This document shows, in pieces, positions 11,343 to 23,800 of a stretch of 64,000 nucleotides of DNA. The position numbers were made by a program, and so were the translations under genes. The notes below the pieces were generated by a model. The model made no database searches. It had not been told where the DNA came from and worked only from the letters and a program-made list of their open reading frames with translations. Location of the stretch: the NCBI GenBank assembly GCA_026119855.1, contig JAOWBW010001047.1, forward strand, positions 248,001 through 312,000, given 5' to 3'. This DNA comes from Campanula takesimana (Eukaryota; Streptophyta; Magnoliopsida; Asterales; Campanulaceae). Numbering within the stretch: the first letter of the stretch is position 1; each line of letters opens with the position of its first letter.

Positions 11343-13028
11343 TTGCATGTGTCTTCTGAGTCTTTACCTTATGTGTTAGATGTGTCTTCCTAAGGGGGAG
11401 TGTTAGACGACCGATAAAGTGTCGTATACTTGTGATGTGCGTATTCTTGGGCATGTTTTATTTGCCGGTTTAGTGATGTTGTCATCACAAGGTTTTGATG
11501 TTATGGTGGGGGAATTTTATATGCTAGTGTGTTTTAGTTAAGCATGGTATATATATGTGTTTAGCTTTCATGCTATTTAGGCATTAAGAAATTTCTAAAT
11601 TGTTGTTGCAAGCTTGTGCCTGGTAGTTGGTTTATGGAGTTAGTAGTGAAAAATTTGCATTTAAATTGAAAGATATCTTTTCCTTGTGAGATTTTAAATT
11701 TATTTCCCTTGAATGGTACTTGTTCTTGAGGAGAACCTTGGGTGATCTTGAGTGGTTGGGTACTATGTTTGAGCAACATCAGAGATCAGTAATTGTTTAG
11801 TGGTTGATTTGAAGTGATTATCATTTGTTGAGAATTTTAGTTGAGTATATTTCAAAGATGGCTTTTATATCGGGTATGGACATCATGAATGGTGGTTATA
11901 TAGTTTGAATTCTCACCTGCTTCAGTGGTATTGTTGGATACGTTGAATTGTATAAGTAATCCTAGTCTGAGTTCTTTGAGAGCGGTAGCAGTTTGTAAAA
12001 TCAGGGCAGAATGTCTTCCTGTTAGAGGATATATTATTTTGAGGAAAGTTTCAACTCAGGCATAGGGTTGAGGATTTATTGATGGATTTCTAAGGTAGCT
12101 ACACTGTTAACTACATAACACAGAAAGATGCACTATCTCGATGGATTGGTAAGAGTGAACGAGTTTAATTGTTGCGAGTGTTAATTGATGAATCGAGAGT
12201 TGATGACAACTTCAGTATTGATATTGCTTAATGGATTTAACTAGTACTACAGTTATCTAGAGGATATGATTAGTGTTACTAATTTCTAGTGGATATGTCA
12301 AGCTTACCCTTATAGTGGATTTGATAAATTCATTATTCTTAGAGATGCCTCAAAGAGTGATTGAGATGTTCATTGCTTCAGGATGGTACGGTAACAATGT
12401 GTGCTTTGAGAAGATTGATTCCTTATCAACAAAATTATCCTACCCATAAATTGAGATTTATTGCGATTATACATCCATTGCATTAGTGAATGACTTTGAT
12501 GGAGTTAGACTTGAAGTGTTTACCATATTATATCAGCGGGAAAGGTATTGTGTTAGAGGATTCATTGACTTATAGTTCATGGGTGATAAAACTAAATGGG
12601 GAATGTTAGAGGAATTAACACTTTGGAGTCTTCGTGAGTTGAGATATGGCATGATTTTGAGATTGTGAAAGCTTTAAATTTCTACTCTATTGAATAATAT
12701 CAACTATCGAAAATTACTCGTGGAATGAATAATGGCAGACAATAAGATTTTGTTCGTGGCTAGTGATGGAATTTTAACTTCTATAGCAGAGTATGTAGTC
12801 AACACTTAGTGGAATTAAACATGTATAACGGAGTTCAACTATAGATACTTGAAGGGATACACAAGACCAATTTAATTATGAATCCAAGTAGAAGTAGAGT
12901 ATTGAGATAAATTCGAGGAGTTACCTTTAATTGTTTGATGCGAGGAATTCTAAGTATTCAACTAAGTCCTTGAGTTGTGAATAATCTGGAAGTAAATTAT
13001 CAGTTGTCAGTTATTTGTTCAGAAGATA

Positions 13029-13210
13029 GTTCGATTTCATGGGATGTCTACGAGCATGGTAATAGATATGGGTTCCTTATTTACATCTTGATTTTGGCAA
13101 GCATTTCAGAAGGCCTGGGGTTCGGAATTGAGACTTAGTATGACTTTCACCCTCAATCAGATGGTCAGTTAGAAATAACCATTCAGATTCTTGAGAACTT
13201 GTTTAGTTGA
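13029..13210 (+). pseudogene. Gypsy-1 integrase core remnant
   Basis: The second copy of the remnant at 7572-7753, with the same in-frame TGA after 'LFTS' and the same frameshift before 'HPQSDGQ'. Both copies share these lesions, so the decay predates the duplication. Confidence 0.85.
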
Positions 13211-13531
13211 TTCTAAGAATTCGAGGGATATACCTTTACTTCTCGTGGAGTTGTTTAATATGTCAGTTCTTTTGAGATTTTGGAAAGAGCTAGAGGTTGA
13301 GTTTATCGTCTTGTGTTACTTCCTTCTCTCGTCGAAGTTGATAATGAATTCCTTGTGTTGATGCCACGCAATTGTGTTTATGATTCTTCTCCGATATGTC
13401 TAAAGTTTTAGAGGATATTGAACTCAGTGTGAAGCTTCGAGATTGGAATGAAAGTAAGTGTTTTGGTTATTCGAGAATGGAGGTAAGCAATCCTAAAAAT
13501 TCGGGTCGAATTTTCTTTAAGGGGGAGTGAT

Positions 13532-16163
13532 TGTAACGACCCCAAAAATCCGTTTTATTTATTGTATAATTATTTTATATTTTTGAGAATTTTAAATTTA
13601 AAATTATGTGTGCATTTTATTTGTTGTATCATATTAAATGAATTTGCACATCTTATATGATTATTTGTGTTAGTTAAAATGTTAGTATTAAAGGTGATTA
13701 GGGGAGTTAAGTTGTTAGTGGGAAGTTATGAGGGTTTTTAGTGGAATTAGTATTCAAGGGGCTTAGTTGTTCAACTTGGAAGAAGGAGGGGCTTAAATGA
13801 AAAGTGAAAATAGCACAAAAACCCATCCTTATCTCCCCCTCCCTCACTCCCTGCGTTTCCCTCACCTGCACTTTTCCAAAACATAACTTTCTCCATTGTT
13901 GTTGAAGAAGAAAGCTTAGGTAAGATTTTGTTTTGTTAATTTTCCCTATTTTAATCTATTACTCCATTTTCAAATCTAAAAATATATAAATGTTCAGGGT
14001 GTTGAGTAGGCCACATCTACCGAACAATATAATTTTCTTGACTCGTTTCCGAAAAATAGGTAAGTTACTAATCCCCCCTTTAAATGTTAAAATGGTCATA
14101 AGTATGCTATATATGCTTTATATGTTATAAAATAATGTTTTGGGTATACTTTTATATACTTGTAATTTCGGGACGGAGGGAGTAGTAATAACTTTTATTT
14201 ATACTTGTAAATTTGGGACGGAGGGAGTTGTAATAACTTTTATTATACTTGTTATTTGTGGGAAATGGGTATATGGGTATAGTAGTTTTGGTTTTGGGGG
14301 AGTATGAGAGGATGCAACCTTATATATGCTTTATATATTATACTCCTACCCGTGGGACGGTAAAATAATATCTTTAGTTAAAGGTTAAATAAATGTATTA
14401 TAAAATTATACTATTACTTATGGGACGGGGAAAGAAGTGAAAGTATCCTAAAGTGGGTATATTAGTATATTAAAAATTTTAATGATACTTGTGAGACGGA
14501 GGGAGTAGTAATACTTTGTTGCATGTGGGAAATGTTAATACAATGGGTGTTGTAGTATTGTGAAAGTATAGTAATGTTGTTGTACCTAATAAAATGGATA
14601 TAAACATGTTATATATGCCTAGTAGGTTGTGAAATAATGTTTTGGGTATGTTTTATTTATACTTGTAATTTTGGGGACAAAGGAAGTAAAATAGAAATGG
14701 TTCTAGTGGGGTGTTAGCATAGTTTAAAGGTTGGATTTGTAGTCTTTGTATAATTGTAATAGTTGCAAATGTTAATGTTGCAAGTACTAGTGAATTTGGG
14801 TTGTGAAACAAAAGGAGTGAACTTGGGTAAGTTTTTGGTCTGCCAGGTGATGTGGGCGGCCGCCTAAAATGGGCGTGCGGCCGCACATCTATCTGAAAGG
14901 TTTTACTCTTGGGACAGAGTATTTTGGGCGGCCGCACAGCCCTGTTTGGGCGACCGCCCAGTCATCTGAAAAGTTTAGAGTTTCAAACAAAGGGATTTAA
15001 AGGTCAATCTTAGTCTAGTTTTTGGGGAGTGTCCTAAAGTACTTAGATGATTGTTGTGGATCACTAAAGTGGTAGAATTGGTTCCTTTGTGAACACAAGT
15101 GTTGTGAAATGTGAGTAATGGATTAAGTGAGCATTGTTGAACATTTTGTAATGTGTTGAATGGTTCATCTTCTTGATGTGTTTGGCATGGTTCCCTACAT
15201 TGGAATCATTGTCCCTGATTGTTGTTTAAGCAAGTATTTCTATGTGGTGCTTGCGTGTAAAGTCCAGCTGGTACTTTTGTGTGTGTTGGGCAGTGATAGG
15301 GATTATAATGGTCTCCCGAGCCAAGTACATTATAAGGCTCCTATCATTGGTTTCCCATTTTTAACCCCCTTCCTTAGGCCAAAGGTTGGGCACTTTGGGT
15401 TATGACTTTGTGTCATTTTCCCCCCGTTGTTGTTGTTGTTGTTGTTGTTTGGTTCCGGAACCCGTCTCAGCTCTTCGATGCTGCTCAGTTGATGCCTCTC
15501 AGATGGCTATTGTTTGGTTTGAGAACCTTGGCTCAGTATCCACGTATGAGTGTTTATTTCCGCTTTATGTGTTGCATGATGAGTTGGTCGTTATTTCCAA
15601 CCGGTATGGGACGGTTGGCGATAGGGAGCCTCTCATGTTATGTGCTATGTGTTATACGCTTATTTGTTAATATTGTTTCTTTATGATCATCATATTAGCA
15701 TGTAATGTAGTTGCATTTTAGTAACTTACTGAGATTTATTCTCACCCCTTATTTGTTTACCGTTTTAGATAAGAAGGAGTCCAGGGAATAGGTCACAGCA
15801 CAGGGAGGACGTTGGTAAAGAGATATTTGGTAAGACTTTTGGAAGTGATGTGTATAAAGGATACATTATGTAAATGTAATACCTTTAGGGTAGTGTAACC
15901 GTGACTCAGTTATTTGTATCATCTCTTTTAGTAGGTGTTCGTATTTGTAAATTTTATAAGTAAAGTTTGTTATAGCCAAGTGGCTAAGTACTCATTTGAG
16001 AAAGTTTGTTTTGTGACTTAAAGTCATGTTTTGGTAACGTTTTGGTTGTGTGAACCTTTTTAAGAAAATATATTTCAAAAAATTTTCTTAGAGTTGCTTT
16101 ACGACGTCTTCCTCGCGTGTCCCGGGCGTGGGGCCAAGTAGGACCACGGGTCGGGGTGCGACA
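13532..16163 (+). repeat. Gypsy-1 right LTR (2632 bp)
   Basis: Nearly identical to the middle LTR. Differences noticed include an extra T in the CACTTTTCC run, GGGGTGCGACA versus GGGGCGCGACA at the end, a longer C run before the GTT repeat, and a few single-base indels. The high identity contrasts with the ruined coding region. Confidence 0.95.
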
Positions 16164-16444
16164 AGTGACCTGTCAAGATATGCCACAAAGCTCACGGTCA
16201 CTGACTTCCGGTCAAGTGATTCACGGTCAAGTGAATTCACGGTCAAGGTCTTGACCACTAAAATTCCAGACTTAGAAAATTTTCAGCCTATCAATCTAAA
16301 GCCTATACTATCAAAGTGGACTATTCTAAAAATGAAGTTTAACACTTATTACAATATATCCTAAAGTCCACAAAAGATAAAATTAGGTTATGGGATCAAT
16401 CAAATCTAGGTAATAGGAGTGGTTAATAATAAGCATACCCAACA
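16164..16444 (-). repeat. Copia-1 3' LTR, proximal part
   Basis: Resumes the LTR after Gypsy-1, starting with the duplicated AGTGA, and ends with CCAACA at 16444. Together with 5420-6734 it gives a 1591-bp LTR against 1590 bp for the other copy. One extra C in GGTC(T)TTGACC accounts for the difference. Confidence 0.95.
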
Positions 16445-16887
16445 ATCTCCCCCTATTTGATTGAGACCATTACCTACTATAACAAAGGCTAATTCATTGT
16501 ACTTGGTAATAACATGTTTTTAAGAAAATAATATTTTATTAATTTCATGCCCCAAGTCAATGCACACTCTAAGCCAGTGTCATAGATTTCTATCAGCCTA
16601 AAAGATAAAAAGATACTAATCCTAGCAAGATAGACGTATAAGGTTTGAATGCATTTTTAGAGAAAATAACAATAAGTATGCAAATGCATCAAACAATCAT
16701 TCAAGAGGTACTCCACAAAAATATAGCCATTAAAGTGAGGAGTGCAGACAAAAGAGAGATTAGAGTATTTACAGATCCAAATAAAAGAAACAGAAATAAA
16801 ATTGTTTAGACAAACATCAACAAATTGTTTCAAAGACCACACACGGTCAGTTCAAATGGTGGGATTAACATTGCGGTAGAGGATAGA
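16445..16887 (-). other. Copia-1 polypurine tract and 3' untranslated region
   Basis: On the minus strand TCAAATAGGGGGAGAT (16445-16460) directly precedes the 3' LTR and is the polypurine tract. The rest, 16461-16887, is AT-rich and non-coding, between the third ORF and the LTR. Confidence 0.85.
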
Positions 16888-19800
16888 TTAGAAGCGGTCG
16901 AAGGTATGGAGATCATCTTCAGTGAGATCAGAGAAGGGAGAGCGGTAGGAGGGCATGGAGCGACCGGGAATGAGAATAGGTACGGTCACTCCATCTTCAT
17001 CATCTTCACCCTGAGCATTTACATTACCGTGGCCTGCTTCTGCCTCTTGATTTGCAACTAGATTACCGTGGCGGTTGATCCTGTTCAGCACAGTGTTAGC
17101 TCGATTGGATAGTAAATCAATTTTGTTTGATTGGTCATTGAGGCGGTTGGTGTGGACAATCATGGCTTGTTTGAATGCTTCCAATTTCCTACTCAAGCTT
17201 TCATTCAGATTAGTCATAGCGGTTTTTAGGGCAATATCAACATCTTTTTCCACCGACATTCTTACTTTCTTTACTTCCAGAGAGAGTTCATCTTTAACAT
17301 CCTCCATAGATTTTGAGATATCTACCGAGGCTTTTAAGACTTCCTTTGAAAAGCACTTCATGATGGCCCTTGTTTGAATAAGGAAAGATTTGTTCATAAA
17401 GTCCGGAGTTACCATGAAGGCACTAGGAGCAACAAGAGCGGTAGTAGAGCCAGCAGCTTGACCGGGCCTCGAAGAGCTGCTGCCTGCTTGACCGGAGAGG
17501 GCATCTGATATAGCCTTTGATACGTACTCTCTCTCCCCCTTAATGGTCTCAATCAGTTGAGAGGGGAGAGCAACAATCTGGTCTTTAAGCACTGAATTGG
17601 CAGACTTCAGCTCAGAGATTTCTTCATGAAGAGTGGTCTGATTGGCGGTCAGCTTTGAGATCTGGGTTTGGGAATCCAGATTGATTTGTGTAAGCATTTC
17701 CACTGCAGTCAATAGATGAGCAATTTGATCGACCGGAGGTTCAGAAGGGATTGCCTGATTGGAGACATGGTCATATTACCAGTATCATTAACTTCGCGGT
17801 CACTGGGTTCATGGTCATCTTCTTGACTGTGACCCCCATGCTCAGGAAACTTTTCAACATTTGCTGGAACTTCAACATCACTAAGCACCGGGCTATCAGC
17901 AGCAACAGTTTTCTCAGCATTTTCATCAGAATGTTCTGATCCATCATCAGATACATCCTTTACCTCTTCATCTGTGGATTCATCAACTAAACCGAGTGTT
18001 GGTTTAGAAATTGGTTGCCTTTTCAGGCGCTGGGGTGGAGCAATTTCAATAACATCTTCACGGTCGCCCTGAGTAGGTGAACAGGATGGAGTGAAGACTG
18101 GAGATGCGGTTGAAGGAGGTGGTCTTGAAATCTTGGATTTCTTTGCTGTTTGAACGGGACTTAGAGAAAGATCTCTTTTCTTGGATTTCTCCCCCTGAGA
18201 CGAAGCGGGGAGTGCAGAAGACTTTGACTTGAAGGATTTTGATGGAGCGGTTGGTGAGGACACGGTTGGTTTGGAGACCGTTGATTTGGAGATGGGAGCG
18301 GTAGACTTGGTTTTTAATGGTGCGGTAGGAGGAATATTGGAAGGAGACTTATCGGTTGAAGGTTCCTTGATGACAACTCCAGTCAATGGTCTTGGTTTGG
18401 GAGGTGCGGTCGATGCACTGGCAATTCCTTTGCCTTTAACCTTTCTTCTAGATTCTTCCTCGTCCTCAGCTTCTTCATCATCATCATCATCATGGACAGA
18501 TGAGGACTTCCTTGGTGCGTCAAGTCCTAAGGCTATTCTGGCAGCTTTGGTGGCAGGAGGGATGTATTTTTCTCTTTTGTGCTCAGGTTCACGATTTCTG
18601 TATTCCTGGTATTGATCATCACCAAAACAGTTGTGGTAGGTAGATCTCATGGTCTTGATATCAAAGACCTTGGATAGAGAGATGGGAACTTTGGCATCTT
18701 TATCTCGGTTGATATCCCTTCTGAGTTCAGGAATGAATTTAAACAACAGAGAAAGGAACCGTGAGTTTTTCTTGTATTTGGTGGCGGCCTTTTCAGACAT
18801 CAGCTTCTTATAATCAGAAATGTGATCTAACAGGAGATCATATAGAATCTTGGGCCAGTTCATCTTCCTGCCCAGATAATTGCAGTAGATAGCCTCCATT
18901 GAGTGGTATTGAAATTTCCATGGTTACCACTCTTGCAGAGCAGACCGTGGCCAACCAAGTGACCAATGTAATACATCACCTCTGGAAAGGTTTTCCGGTA
19001 GGGCTTGCACACGTCAGTGGATCCAATCAATCTCATTGCCAATCCATCATATTCTTCGTCAGATAGAGAGATAGGAGCCTCATTGTCAATGTCGAGACCA
19101 AGGGTGGAGGCAATATCAGTGTAGTCAATCTCTATCTTGTGACCGTAAACTTCTGCGGTAATCCAGTTAAGAGAATTGTTCTGCTCATCTCGTCCTTTGA
19201 TTTCCTTCGCGGTAGAATAAAATTCTCCGACTGCGGCAAGGTAGTGACTGGTTTGATTCATAGTGAAATAATGAAGTATGTCTGATTTCTTCATTCTTTT
19301 GATCAAGTGCCTCCCAATGGCATCCTTCTGGAGGTCTTCATAATCAATAACGCAGCCGGGAATAAATGATTGCTCCTCCTAAAACAATTTGAAGTTAGTA
19401 ACACTGGTGCGGTCAACCAGTATGCGGTCGAATGACCGAGAGGATGCGGTCGACATGCATACGGTAGACAGAAAAGGCGGTAGGCGAAAACACTTGGAAA
19501 TATTTCAATGATAATTCTAAAAACACGTACAAACACCATATTACTATGTGTAAATGAATTTAAGGATCAAAAAGTGATGCACTCAAGAACATGAAGAACA
19601 CCATAAGAACATGAAGAACACTGTTCATATCAGAAACCCAGAAAACGATTTAGGGCACGAAAATCCATAAAAATTATACCAAAATGAACACAGAAACCGA
19701 TTAAACATGAAAGTATCATCAATTTGAACATCAAAATCCCGATAATCTCAGAATATGAAAGGGCATTTAACCAAAAAAAAATTATGGTATAACTAGATAT

Positions 19801-20061
19801 AACAAGCCAAATGTGAATCTAAACATGTTAGAGAACTCGAAATCATCAAAGTAACAAGTTATAAGCATAATCAGAACCAAAATAACCCAGGAATATAAAG
19901 AATTTAGACAACCATATCAAATGGGTTTAACCCGCCAAAACTAAAATATAAAACTCAAAAATGTAAAGTTTTGGGTCAAGAAATCATACCATTGAATCTT
20001 CAGAATGTAGTTCTAGCGATTTCTTTGATGATTTTGTAGGTTGAGAAGATTTGGGAGCCAT
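16888..20061 (-). pseudogene. Copia-1 third ORF (env-position ORF of SIRE-type elements), probably spliced, two frameshifts
   Basis: An extra gene downstream of pol, where SIRE-type elements carry their 'env-like' ORF. A possible first exon runs from the ATG at 20061 to 19990 (24 codons, Lys/Ser-rich, starting MAPKSS). It is followed by a GT...AG intron (19989-19379), and exon 2 starts at 19378 in phase 0. Exon 2 shifts frame near 18890 and again near 17720, giving open stretches 19378-18860, 18899-17709 and 17712-16888. Visible parts are an N-terminal globular region, a 'KMNWPKILYDLLL' helix, a basic/Ser-Pro-Thr-rich middle with a run of Asp/Glu (about 18455-18500), and a C-terminal coiled coil (about 17690-17520). 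I see no signal peptide or membrane span, so a true envelope is unlikely. It resembles, by eye, plant transposon-associated proteins of unknown role. Intact length would be roughly 850 residues. The frameshifts could be decay or sequencing error. Confidence 0.7.
19379..19989 (-). other. Probable intron in Copia-1 third ORF (611 nt)
   Basis: On the minus strand the donor is ATG|GTATGA at 19990/19989 and the acceptor is TTGTTTTAG|GAG at 19379/19378, after a T-rich stretch. Exon 1 has exactly 24 codons and both exons join in phase 0. The intron is AT-rich with stops, and it holds several GCGGTC words (about 19409-19450). Splicing is inferred; no transcript is available here. Confidence 0.65.
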
Positions 20062-20818
20062 ATGTATATAGAGAGAATTTTTGAGAGAGAGTGGACAGAG
20101 AGAAAGAGAGCGAACTGGGTGAATAGAGAGAGAAAGTAGAGAGATGTAGAGAGAAGGTGTTTCTGAAAAAGTGTTTTGCAGAGAGGTGGAGGTTAAGGAA
20201 GTAGTGGAGCCGTTTATGCAGAGAAGTGGGAGGTTAACTCTGCAAATTCAGGGTTTTGACCAATGATGTCCTTTCGCCATAAATGCATGGATAGTGACGG
20301 CGGACATAAATAAGGGAATAAAATTAATTGCAAATGATTTGAATTAAATGAAAACGAGGGAAAAGAAATTACAAAATTACCCCTTTGGATGACTAGGAGG
20401 ATCCTAAAAATTGCTAAGTTAGAAACACTTACCTGGTCACCAAACTTTTGCGGTCAGGTGCTTGACCGTGAGTATTTGCGATCAAGAATGTTACCTTGGC
20501 CTATGTATGCTTCTTTAAAGCAGTGAACGAATATCATCATTTTCCCATGCGGTCGGCTTTTTAAAGCCTGAATAAATTTCATCTTTATATTCGGTTAATG
20601 AGGCGGTTGGCATATGAGCGGTCGACGTTTATGCGGTCAGCATTGATGAGGTCAGAAAGCTTTGATAGATTTTGATGCTTCGACCGGAATTACTTGACCG
20701 GTGAGATGGTAATCGACCGTGATTGATTTACCGGTAAAGATGTTGACCGTGACCTACTGGTTTTTGAACTTGGATAAAACATAAGACATTAGCACAATCA
20801 AAGTATATGGACAAGTAA
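20062..20818 (-). other. Copia-1 spacer between pol and third ORF: pyrimidine-rich leader and GCGGTC cluster
   Basis: On the minus strand, 20175-20062 is a C/T-rich leader (repeated CTCTCT) directly before the ATG at 20061, like many plant 5' UTRs. From 20450 to 20760 there are about ten GCGGTC/GACCG-type words. A CATAAA-like string near 20215 could be a weak TATA box. This suggests, but does not show, separate transcription of the third ORF. Confidence 0.5.
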
Positions 20819-23800
20819 TTAAAGTTCTAGCATACCCATCTCTCCTCTAAGATACCTAAATCTCTTGGAATCCAGAGCCTTGGTGAGAATATCTGCAATT
20901 TGATTGTCAGTACTCACATACTCTAGATGGATATTACCTTTTTCCACATGATCCTTGAGAAAGTGGTATTTGATATCAATGTGTTTGGTTTTTGAATGCA
21001 TGACAGGGTTGTTGGAGACAGCAATGGTAGATGTATTGTCACAAAAGATTGGACAATTTTCTTCGTTGATTCCGTAGTCAACCAATTGTTGCTTCATCCA
21101 CAGCACTTGGCAGCAGCAGCTTCCAGCAGCTATATATTCAGCTTCTGTGGTAGATACAGAGACTGAGGCTTGTTTCTTTCTTGCCCATGAAACGAGTCGA
21201 TTTCCAAGGAAATGACAAGTTCCACTTGTGCTTTTCCTGTCGATGGTACATGCTGCATAATCTGCATCTGAGTAACCTATAAGATCAAAATTTGAATCTT
21301 TGGAGTACCAAAGTCCCAGGTTAATAGTCCCAGATAGATATCGAATAATACGTTTAACAGCAATGAGATGTGCTTCTCTAGGATCAGCTTGATAACGAGC
21401 ACAAACGCAAACACTAAACATGATATCTGGCCTACTAGCAGTTAAGTATAGGAGAGAGCCAATCATACCTCGATATAAGGTTTGATCAACCTTCTTACCT
21501 TTCAAGTCTTTGTCTAGCTTGTTACCAGTAGCCATAGGAGTGTCGTATGCCTTTGCATTTTCAAGTCCAAATTTCTTGATAAGATCTCTTGTGTACTTTG
21601 CTTGGTTGAGGAAGATGCCTTCAGCACATTGTTTAATTTGAAGTCCAAGGAAGAATGTCAATTCTCCCATCATGCTCATCTCAAATTTGCTTTTCATGAG
21701 TTTCTCAAAACGCTTACATAACAATTCATTAGTAGAACCAAAAATAATATCATCTACATATATTTGAACTAATAAAGTATGATCATTATATTTAGCAATG
21801 AATAAAGTTGTGCTGATCTTACCACGCTTGAAGCCTTTCTCTAGGAGAAATTTAGATAGAGTATCATACCATGCACGTGGAGCTTGTTTGAGTCCATATA
21901 AAGCTTTACGGAGTTTGTAGACATGATTTGGAAATTTGGGGTCTTCAAATCCGGGCGGTTGAGCAACAAAGACTGTTTCTTGAAGTTCACCGTTGAGGAA
22001 TGCACTCTTCACATCCATTTGATATAACTTGAATCTTTTGAAAGAGGCATAAGCTAAAAATATCCTTATAGCTTCGAGTCTTGCAACGGGGGCAAATGTT
22101 TCATCATAGTCAATGCCTTCTTCTTGTCTATATCCTTGTGCAACCAACCTAGCTTTGTTCCTTGTGATGCTTCCATTCTCATCCATCTTGTTTCGGAACA
22201 CCCACTTTGTACCTATCACTCCTTGATCTTGTGGCCTTGGAACCAAGGTCCAAACTTTGCATCTTTCAAATTGGTTGAGCTCTTCTTGCATAGCAACAAC
22301 CCAACTTGAGTCTTGGAGTGCTTCATCAACTTTCTTGGGTTCAACTTGAGATATGAATGCGGTAAGTGCATCATAGTTTGATCTTGTTCGAACTCCAGAA
22401 TGCAAATCACCAATGATATTCTGAATTGGGTGATTTCTGACCTCACGAACTTCTTGAGGTATGTCTGGTTGAGTTGATGGTGGTTGTAAGTCTTCTAGTG
22501 GTACATCATTTGAGCCATCCCAATCATAAGTAATTTGAGGGATAGGTTCTTCCACATTGATGGGTGTCTCAACTTCAACTCCATTTGAGGTAGCAGCAGA
22601 TGAGGTAGCTTCTGGTGCTTCATATGAGGTAGATGGAGGTGCAGTTGAGGTAGATGGGTTACCTTGAGTTGATTGATTTTGTGGTTGATTTGTACCTGTC
22701 TCATTAAGCTCAATAAAATCATCAGCAACATTTGGAGCCATATGTGGCTCAAGGAGAGAATGTTCATCAAATGTAACATGGACAGATTCAACTATCTTAA
22801 GAGTGGTTTTATTAAATACACGAAAAGCTTTTGAGTGTTTAGCATACCCAATAAATATACCTTCATCGGCCTTAGGAGCAAATTTACCTCGATGTTCTTT
22901 ACCGTTGTAGAGTATGAAGCATTTGCATCCAAATATCTTGAAGTATGCTATGTTGGGGGTTCTTCCTCTCCAAAGTTCATAAGGAGTTTTGTTGTAGGTC
23001 TTGTTGATGAGGGATCTATTCTGTGTGAAGCATGCTGTATTGACGGCTTCAGCCCAAAAGTATTGAGGTAGCTTTGCTTCAGCAATCATTGTCTTTCCAG
23101 CCTCTATCAACGTTCTGTTCTTCCTTTCCACAACACCATTTTGTTGTGGAACTCCAGCAGCAGAGAAGTTGTGGTCAATACCATGATCATCACAGTATTG
23201 AGCAACACCGTTGTTCTTGAATTCTGTACCGTTGTCGGATCGAACACTAACGATGTCATCTTCTTTTTGTGTTTGGAGCTGTCTAAAGAGTGCGGTCAAA
23301 ATGTCATAACAATCATCTTTGGAGCTCATCATCTCGACCCACGTATATCTTGAGTAGTCATCTACCACAACTAAGGAATATCTATTTCCTCCAATACTTG
23401 CGGTAGAAACAGGTCCAAACAGGTCCATATGTAGTAGTTGCAAACATCTAGAAGTTGAAGGTGTCATCTTGCTGGAGAAAGACGCTTTTGGTTGTTTGCC
23501 TAGTTGACATGCTGTGCACTTCTCATCGTGGTGATCAGCTACTTTGGGTAGACCACGAACTAGATTTTCTCTACCAATCTTGGAGAGATACTTGAAGTTT
23601 AAGTGACTTAGTCTTTTATGCCACAGCCAACTATTCTCACTAACATTCTTTGCTACAAAACAGAGATTAGAAGAAATGCAAGATGAATTAAAATCAACAA
23701 CATAAACATTTTTCTTACGAATCCCTTTGAGCAAAGTGACGCCGGATATGCCATCTTTGATGAGACAAAAATTTGAAGTGAAGTGGCATTGCAATCCTTT

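Larger units (their letters stand above)
10701..13531 (+). other. Gypsy-1 internal region (2831 bp)
   Basis: Begins with the primer site and ends with the polypurine tract TTTAAGGGGGAGTGAT before the LTR at 13532. It retains pieces of gag, protease and integrase, listed separately. A weak 'QKDALSRW' string near 12130-12160 recalls the end of a gypsy RNase H (usually ..ADALSR). Between about 11400 and 13000 no intact reading frame is visible; reverse transcriptase appears deleted or unrecognisable. Confidence 0.8.
6735..16163 (+). mobile_element. Gypsy-1: compound Ty3/gypsy element with three LTRs
   Basis: The layout is: truncated LTR (6735-7030), 3' part of an internal region (7026-8074), full LTR (8075-10700), internal region (10701-13531), full LTR (13532-16163). 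One TSD pair (AGTGA) flanks the whole block. The two repeat units are offset by exactly 5457 bp, the sum of LTR (2626) and internal region (2831). This is what a tandem LTR-internal-LTR-internal-LTR array would give after a deletion from within the first LTR into the first internal region. Long LTRs, Met-tRNA primer site and chromovirus-like gag/protease/integrase remnants suggest a Del/Tekay-type relative. The pol is ruined, so the element must have moved with enzymes supplied in trans. Confidence 0.88.

Noticed and set aside
6735..16163. Gypsy-1 as two independent insertions
   Set aside because: Only one TSD pair exists and the segment offsets equal one LTR plus one internal region, which fits a tandem array better.
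16888..20061. Third ORF of Copia-1 as a true envelope gene
   Set aside because: There is no visible signal peptide or transmembrane segment; the product is acidic, Ser/Pro-rich and coiled-coil.
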